NCBI GenBank assembly: GCA_015499995.1
Contig: JADNRV010000746.1
Span: forward strand, 1 to 14,583
From: Flammula alnicola
Lineage: Eukaryota; Basidiomycota; Agaricomycetes; Agaricales; Strophariaceae
Length of the DNA: 14,583 nucleotides
Reading direction: 5' to 3'
Of this stretch, positions 8,543-14,583 are shown piece after piece. Each line of letters opens with the position of its first letter. Position 1 is the first letter of the stretch. Below the pieces are notes generated by a model. It saw only the letters and a program-made list of their open reading frames with translations, was not told where the DNA came from and did not search any database. A program made the position numbers and the translations under genes.

Positions 8543-10435
8543 TCAAGCACTAGAAGCAGACATTGCGACTCTTCGCTTCTTCAAATCACTAACGGCGCAT
8601 CCAAAATCATCATGCGAAGGTAGCCTACAACCCCCTTTCACGTCTTCCGTTGATTGAGTCAGCGTCTGGAAATCCCTGTGGATTTCAGGAGAGATTGTGA
8701 CATGGTTAATCCCATATTCTTCGAAACAGTGCTGCAGATAGCGCTCCGTCTTCTCCCATTGTTCAAGGGATGTGCCAAGAGGGACGCAAACGTGAAGGGA
8801 ACCTAATATGACCCTAGAATTGGCAGTTCAATGTGTGCTTCACTTTCTTCGGAGAGTGTGCGTCCTCGTGACAAGAATCGGGGGTCTACTCACGATTGGG
8901 ATAAATGCCAGACGTGAAGGTCGTGAACCGAAAGAACATCAGGAATCTAGGGTGATTTATTCTAGCATGTGCATGGACGGTAAGGTGTGAAAGAACATAC
9001 CGAGAGAAGGTCCTCCTTGACCTTCGCTAGATCGAGATGAATTGGCGAAGCTTCCAACAGTATTCTACCCGACTTTAGCGCTATGGGCGTGATATGAGTT
9101 TTGGGGTACGTTCTCGGAGAATATTCTGACATACTCATCGGAATTGCGCTGGCAAAAATTACGAAGCTAATAGCCATAGAGACAGCAGGATCGGCGTAGA
9201 AACGTTTTGGGGACCCAACCTTCATAAATATTACAGCGGCAATAATGACCCCAATATCTGAGCACAGTGCATGTCAGAATTTGGGAGAACAAAATGAGGG
9301 TCGACGATAGCGTACTATTCATGGCGTCGCCGCACAGATGTACGAGAACGCCAATGAGACCGAGATTATGCTGCGGTGCGTCGACCGGAGGGTCAATTCT
9401 ATGGTTATGTGTCGCATGCTTGTCGGCTACGTCAAAAATATCCAATTGGAGGATAAGTAGGCGTGGTTCTCACTATGAGATCTCTTTGGGCATTTTTCTT
9501 TCGCAGCTCTAGTGATTCCGGAGTGAAGGTGGCGGCACTATGACTATGTCCATGACCGTGGTGGTCTAGAATGACTCAATAAAACTTCGAGTATAATTAA
9601 TTATCCGTGAACTCTCACCGTGGACGACTATGGCACTGAATATATTCAAAGCCAAGCCAATACAACCAATTATGAGAACCAGCTTCGGGGAATCAACCAC
9701 CTCCACGTGAACGAATCGTTCCATGGATTGTAGGCATATTGACAGCGCCAATGCCAGGAGGAAAACGCCGTTGAAAAAAGCACCTAAAATAGTTTTAACT
9801 TCAGCAAATGGATACGCCATGCGCGCTAGAAATTTTAGACTTCATACCGACAAGCTCGGCGCGATGGAATGCATATGTGAAGCTATGCGTCTGAGGAAAC
9901 ACGAGGTTGAATATGACAGGAACATGCGGTTGTCGCGCATTCCACTTACGTGCTGTCCGCGTTCTTGAAGCTGTTTTTCATATAAATTACATCAACCTCG
10001 AGAAAAACTGGACAAGATATGGAATGCCACACATACATAAGCTGCAGCAAATGCAATTGCACTGGTTTTGAAGATAAATCACTTGTCCAACAAGAAATAT
10101 GAATAAAGATGTACTATGCCACGATGTCCTGTGAGGTCGTTGGTATTGAGTAGACTCGGCGTGGATTAAATTTTACTCACATTAAGATAATGGAACTTTG
10201 GGAGGACCGCGTGTATCAGTGAATGGACATCGCGGAAATGAATGACCAGTGACGAACTGCATCTGCAATCAGAGCAAGACTTTTAGTCTTGAATCCAACT
10301 AGGTTCAAGCATTCGAATCAGCCATCTGCTGCTCGATAGACCCGGCTGAACCCAAAACGAGGTACCTGCTATTTCTGCGCCAAAGAACGCCGCGCTAATT
10401 GCGAGCACGATCCCTATCTTGGTGGTGTTCTTCAT
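8543..10435 (-). CDS. ZRC1: Cation diffusion facilitator zinc transporter (ZRC1/COT1/ZnT1-like)
   Basis: Proton-coupled transporter moving Zn2+ out of the cytosol, in fungi usually into the vacuole or ER. Predicted exons (minus): 10435-10366, 10298-10258, 10195-10181, 10128-10115, 10061-10037, 9970-9950, 9890-9848, 9783-9619, 9565-9474, 9418-9316, 9257-9135, 9080-9001, 8946-8894, 8813-8543. The 371-residue product shows the family signature throughout: TKSLALIADA (28-37), HXXXD in TM2 (H39-D43), YAFHRAELVGAFFNGVFLL (68-86), a short His-rich loop HHGHGHSHS (133-141), HXXXD in TM5 (H189-D193), and the C-terminal cytosolic domain with HDLHVWHLS and HVTISPEI. Two HXXXD sites point to zinc preference. 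The loop is shorter than in yeast ZRC1. Exons 3 and 4 are 15 and 14 bases; intron 2 has a weak donor (GTTCGT) and intron 9 a weak acceptor (AAG), chosen because they keep the frame. A zinc-responsive-type motif lies about 535 bases upstream. ZRC1 is assigned by family, not proven orthology. Confidence 0.93.
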
Positions 10436-11192
10436 CGCAGGGTAGGTATATGACCCTGTCTATCGATAGAGATAGAGAGCAGCGAAGAAGAGTCAAGAAT
10501 ATGCGACGGCCCCGGGTTTGTGAGAGTTGTAGAGAACAACGATACGAACACGTTCCGGTGACCTGCCCAAATGGCCAGACATGTAACGATTGCATGGCCT
10601 ATTGTAACATTGTTTTGCACACGCTAAACGGAGACGGCCGAATGACAGGCTCAGAGTTCCTCGAGGGGTTTTGGCTAGGGGGCAGATGTCCGCGCAGGCA
10701 TCAAGCCAGGGCCGTGCTTGTGATGTAAGTACCATTAGGTGGTAAGGAGAGTGTTATGCTGTTGACGGCGATATTCGACAGTTCAGAACGCCAATCTAAT
10801 CAACGCCTCTGAAAATGCTCATAGAGAAGTTTTTGTCTTGCTTCCGATGGACATGGATCACTATATGTTTTTTCTGAAATTTTGTAGATGCACGCGTACT
10901 TGATACTTAAATATTGTCAACGTGTAATGTAATTGTAAGTGTACTTGTACCTATGACATCGGAACGCCACCTTGAAGGTGACCAGACAAGCACGCAATGC
11001 TTCGAGAATTGACACTTCGCCATTGAAGAAAAGAGAGCGAGGTGGTCGGTGAAAGCCAGGCTTGATGTAGAAAGAAAATAACCAGAATGCATGACATTTT
11101 TGGCCGAGGAACGACCGACACTCAGCGGGCGCCAAATGCATTGAGGTACAGGATTCCAACCAAGATGGCAAATGTTTATATCAGAAACGGTG
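10436..11192. other. Intergenic region: transporter upstream sequence and EMC5 3' flank
   Basis: About 760 bases between two genes on the same strand. The right part is the EMC5 3' flank; the left part should hold the transporter's promoter and 5' UTR. It contains the perfect zinc-responsive-type element at 10969-10979. On the plus strand an ATG ORF at 10450-10728 (92 residues) encodes a cysteine-rich stretch but starts only 14 bases from the opposing transporter start codon, so it is probably chance. Larger minus-strand ORFs at 10907-11269 are read-through of the last EMC5 exon in wrong frames. Confidence 0.5.
10969..10979. promoter_or_regulatory. Zap1-type zinc-responsive element (ACCTTGAAGGT)
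   Basis: ACCTTGAAGGT is a perfect match to the yeast Zap1 consensus ACCTTNAAGGT, and it extends to a 13-base palindrome (10968-10980). It lies 534-544 bases upstream of the start codon of the zinc transporter and about 215 bases past the EMC5 stop. Yeast ZRC1 is itself a Zap1 target (established), so the placement makes biological sense; that this host has a Zap1 acting on it is inference. Confidence 0.55.
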
Positions 11193-11747
11193 CTATTGAG
11201 CTCTCTTAGACGCGGTGACAGGTTTAGAAAATATTTGCTTTCCCCGGTTAACATAGCTAGCAAAGCCAAGCCTTGAGTCCATTTCGTCGATTTTACTGAG
11301 AAGCGTGTGTGAGGACAGCTCTTCGTGAAGGAAAAAGTCTAACGCACTGTTTTCTCATTTCGCTGGACCACGTTATCTCTTTAAAAGGTGGTGTGTTCAA
11401 GCATGCTCCCAGGATGCCCAAGAAGAGGGCACCCAAGGTCTCCAGAACGATCTGAACAAGAAACCCGTTGAGTTGAGAAGGAATATATCCAGATATTGGT
11501 ATCAAGAGGTAATTACATCTTGAGGAATTGGTCCCTCTGGTCGTTCAAGCGCTTTCAGATGGGAAAGGTCTGTCGAATGGCAATGGTTAGATGGTGTGTA
11601 TGCAGTCAACCAGTCAACCTACGTTCGTACGTTGAGAACGCCGCTGTCGAGGGATGTGAGTATGTGCTTTACATCGTTTCAAGAAGCAATAAATGTACCA
11701 TGGAATATGCCTACCGCGGCAAGCAAAAGAAATACGCGTCCCAGCAT
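11193..11747 (-). CDS. EMC5: ER membrane protein complex subunit 5 (EMC5/MMGT family)
   Basis: Small two-helix subunit of the EMC, the insertase for tail-anchored and multipass proteins in the ER membrane. Predicted exons (minus): 11747-11699, 11643-11623, 11569-11517, 11451-11348, 11295-11193; introns of 52-65 bases. The joined product is 109 residues. TM1 is about 2-20 (LGRVFLLLAAVGIFHAAFS), followed by the family signature YEHLSHLKALERP (22-34). TM2 begins at IVLETLGALFLG (42-53) and runs to about 58, with a cytosolic tail containing MDSRLGFASYVNRGK. Exon 2 is only 21 bases and encodes the AFSTYE part of the signature. The ATG at 11747 is the first in frame and gives the usual N-terminus beginning directly at TM1. 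It is divergent from ZW10 and probably shares its promoter. The product is slightly shorter than human MMGT1 (131 residues) but not truncated in any recognised part. Confidence 0.93.
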
Positions 11748-11884
11748 GATTGTCGTAGTAGGAAGATGGTGACCAACAGTGACACTGACGTCGCTGCTCG
11801 CGTCCACGTGGTTTGGCCACATTCTTGTTACTACCCACCACTTCCTCCTAACCTCAGGTTTCCTGTCTATGCAAAGCACACATA
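11748..11884. promoter_or_regulatory. Shared divergent promoter of EMC5 and ZW10
   Basis: Only 137 bases separate the two opposite start codons, so the promoters and 5' UTRs must overlap. It contains a CRE-like TGACGTC (11786-11792) and an E-box CACGTG (11805-11810), both close to the centre. These are recognised fungal bZIP and bHLH core sites; their use here is inference. Confidence 0.55.
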
Positions 11885-14583
11885 ATGGCCTTTCCAGTAC
11901 CGGACCATCTTCCTAAACGGCCGACGCCGGTGGATGTTTCTTCAAAGATTCTGTATAAAATCGACACAGCAACTAAGAGTACTCTAAATTCGTCCTTGGC
12001 GTCATCATGGATTCGTGAATTGGATGAGTCAATTCAGGCGACAAAGGTGGGTTATTACTAGCTCTCGGTGCACATATCACTGTCTAATGTATGTCCCCCG
12101 AAACTCACAACAGCAACGCATACATGACAGGATCCAGTCCGACCTTCCTCGATTCGAGCACCAGCTCGAGACTTCGAAGTCCGTACAGAGTCGGTTTGGG
12201 TCGCTCACTGCCAGAGTGGATGAATTGAGCGACGCAATTTCCAACCCAGAGGTAGCGTAATATCTTAGTATTATGTTTCCGTAAATTGAATAGATTTTTC
12301 TTTAGAAAGGACTTCTTCCAACTCTGTTGACTACCTTGAGGACACATTCGGCTCTGGCCCAGGAAGCTAGTGATGTGGAAGCCGTCTATAGTGGCCTATC
12401 GTATATCTCGCGATGTCGAGACGCGTTCTCGTACCTAATTTCCTTGGTTAACTCGGGGAATTTACCAGAAGCTGTCGATGCGAGTCGAAAAGTCGAAGAA
12501 TTACTCGAAGGGATGCCGGAATTCCTCAAACAAACGAGCGTGGTCGTCGACTTGAAGGTGAGGATATATCGTCAAATTACTGTGGAATCTTTTATCGAGG
12601 AGACGTCCTCTTTGCAGCACAAATTCACCACTACCCAGGCCCGAGTGCAGGACCAACTAAGTGATGCCTATTCAAGAAGCATCATTATTTCCCCCATCGA
12701 AATTGTAATACATTCCATTGTCCAAGGTATGCTCTCTTGTTGAGACATGGAACACCCCGCTGAGCGATCTTTTAGTACGGCAGTCGGACACAATGCTTCA
12801 ACTTCCTTCAATCCTCCATTCCCTTGCATCTACTTCATTGTCAAATCACCTGGCTACTCTTCGTAGAGATCTCCTGACACACTTTGTCGACCATGTCCTC
12901 AAACAACCATACTCCTTGTCTATTGAAACTTCTCTGGCGAATGAAGCGAAATTATCACTGTTCCCCTCACCACCGAACACCGAAGACCTCAGTTCACGCC
13001 TGGAGAACGTCTCACATATCCTGGATTTCCTATATTCCCACATATTTCCGCATCTTCCTCCTCAGGATGCAGCTCAGCTAACGCGCTCCTTAAGTAAGCC
13101 CATTACGATGAGCGTTCTCGACAATCTCCTCATGCCTGCACTTCCTTCCTCTTTCGGTCTTCTTCCGGCATACCTCAGCCTGCTAAAACGAGCCGTACTG
13201 TTCGAAGAAAAGGACATAAGCAAACTTCTGGAAAGTGCCAAGAATGACGGGTCTATCACAGCGTGGTCTGATGGCGTTTCTGGCCATTATGAGCGACGAC
13301 GAAGGGTTGAAATACTCGAGCTTGCGCGCAAAGAGATTATCGAACCTGAGGATCCCAATGACACCTTCAGTGCAGTGAGCGAGGGAGGCCCGGAGACTTC
13401 TTTGCCCACCGTTGTCCCAGTCCAGGTCGACGAGGACGTAAACGAGGATGCTTGGGGCTTGGACGAACCAGTGACGGCGAATGCTGTGGATGATTCTGCG
13501 GATGGATGGGGCTTTGACGACGATATGGATGTAGAGCCTGAGCCTGAGCCTGAGCCAGAATCTCAACCAGAACCACAAGCGGACTCAATGGACGTCGACA
13601 AGAAAGAAGAGGTGAATGGCGACGACCAGGATCCAGCTGCTGCGTGGGGATGGAATGAAGAAGACGATCTTCCAACCGAGGAAATACCAGAAGAAAATGC
13701 TTGGGATGATCCTTGGTCAGATCCCCCTGAGACGAACTCCATCCCCGAACCGGCGCCCCCGCCCACTTCTGTGGTTTCTCCAAAAGCCGCTACTCGATTA
13801 GAGAAGCTAGCTTCCAAGAATAAAAAACACATCAACGGTTCTTCCTCCCTTTCAACCACCGCCATTGTGTCTCCGCTTCGTACAGAACATGAACCACATG
13901 TTACATTTACACCTCCTTCTCCCAGACAACTGCCCGAACGAGAACCTGCGCTGAAATCTAGTCGTCTGAATCCAGGAAAGCGTCCTGCTGACGTAGTGAC
14001 CACGATAGCACCGAAAGAGTTCTACAAGGTGCCCAAACGAGCCAAACGAGTCATTAAAATGGTGGAAACTGTCATTGACGAGAGCAAGCTGTTCTTTGCT
14101 TCCAATCTCTTTGGTTCGCCTTCCTCGAAGGATACTTCATCGGCACCTGGGACGATCCTTGTTCAGTCAGCATCATCCATATTGGACCTTTATCAAGCTT
14201 TATATCCTGTCAAGTTTTCTGAAGACCTCAGATCACCGGACAGAGGGATGCTCTTCTCCAATAGCTGTCTGTATATGGCAGGCGCCGTTCAGCGGGTCGA
14301 GGATACAATATATGGACAACCTAACCTGAAAGAGAAATTAACCGAATGTCGACTTCGTCTCCAGGTTCTGAGTGACAGTTGGTTCGAGGATACCATTGTG
14401 CGAATAACTTCCGCTTTTATCTTATTACTGCTGACTTCTCTGTCTTCAATTTATAGGAGCGACAATGCATGGAAGTCGACACGATTCTCGTCGAGGGCGC
14501 CCAAGGATTTACGTACACAGGAGACCAGGATCGCTACGACGAATGCGAGACAGCAGTCAACGAAGCCTTGAAAAACATCAAGC
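11885..14583 (+). CDS. ZW10: ZW10/Dsl1-family vesicle-tethering protein (3' end beyond window)
   Basis: Subunit of the ER tethering complex (Dsl1 in yeast, NRZ in animals) that captures COPI vesicles; in animals ZW10 also serves at kinetochores. Predicted exons: 11885-12046, 12114-12251, 12306-12726, 12776-14397, 14457 to beyond 14583; introns of 67, 54, 49 and 59 bases. The visible product is 823 residues. The N-terminal half is helical (RIHDRIQSDLPRFEHQL from 56), as in the ZW10 N-terminal domain. After SNHLATLRRDLLTHFVDHVL (about 266-285) comes a conserved helical stretch to about 450. Next is an acidic, tryptophan-studded segment (about 455-560) with an EPEPEPEPE run, then a low-complexity Pro/Ser linker. 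The C-terminal helical domain includes VEGAQGFTYTGDQDRYDECE in exon 5. The long ORF beginning at 12718 reads through intron 3; splicing 12727-12775 restores the frame cleanly as IVQ-VRQSD. The stop codon is outside the window. Confidence 0.92.

Noticed and set aside
10302..10312. tRNA B-box-like GGTTCAAGC
   Set aside because: No A box or cloverleaf can be formed around it, and it lies in the first intron of the zinc transporter.
10907..11269. Minus-strand ORFs of 84 and 120 codons
   Set aside because: Overlap the last EMC5 exon in other frames and run into its 3' flank; no motif.
12718..14571. 617-codon plus-strand ORF as the whole ZW10 product
   Set aside because: It begins at TTG, includes intron 3 sequence and reads into intron 4; the spliced model extends conservation on both sides.

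Overview
The window looks like nuclear DNA of a filamentous basidiomycete, most likely an Agaricomycete. I infer this from five intact genes that are each split by many short GT-AG introns (47-80 bases), several very short exons, roughly balanced base composition, and protein families typical of such genomes. No bacterial, viral or organellar genes are seen.

Layout. (1) 154-1557, plus strand: RFC3, a small AAA+ subunit of the replication factor C clamp loader, complete in 7 exons. (2) 1558-3390: gene-poor stretch holding a 576-base non-autonomous hAT-type transposon (2157-2732) with perfect 14-base terminal inverted repeats and an 8-base target duplication. (3) 5672-3391, minus strand: a 613-residue Zn2Cys6 transcription factor in 9 exons, with a 13-base exon inside the zinc cluster. 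(4) 5673-8542: 2.9 kb with no gene I can recognise, possibly decayed coding or mobile DNA. (5) 10435-8543, minus strand: a 371-residue cation-diffusion-facilitator zinc transporter of the ZRC1/COT1 type, 14 exons. (6) 10969-10979: a perfect match to the Zap1 zinc-responsive element in the sequence upstream of that transporter. (7) 11747-11193, minus strand: EMC5, a small subunit of the ER membrane protein complex, 5 exons. (8) 11885 to beyond the window end, plus strand: a ZW10/Dsl1-family vesicle-tethering protein with a tryptophan-acidic central segment; its 3' end is cut off.

How the parts relate. EMC5 and ZW10 are divergent, with 137 bases between their start codons, so they probably share a promoter; both act at the endoplasmic reticulum. 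The zinc transporter lies downstream of EMC5 on the same strand and has its own upstream zinc-type motif. RFC3 is an ordinary housekeeping neighbour. I see no evidence of a secondary-metabolite cluster, a CRISPR-like system or an operon. The most useful observations are the complete hAT MITE, the very short exons that carry or split metal-binding motifs, the zinc-responsive element, and the COPI-binding-type tryptophan motifs in the ZW10 homologue. All exon boundaries are predicted by eye from reading frame, splice sites and family resemblance.
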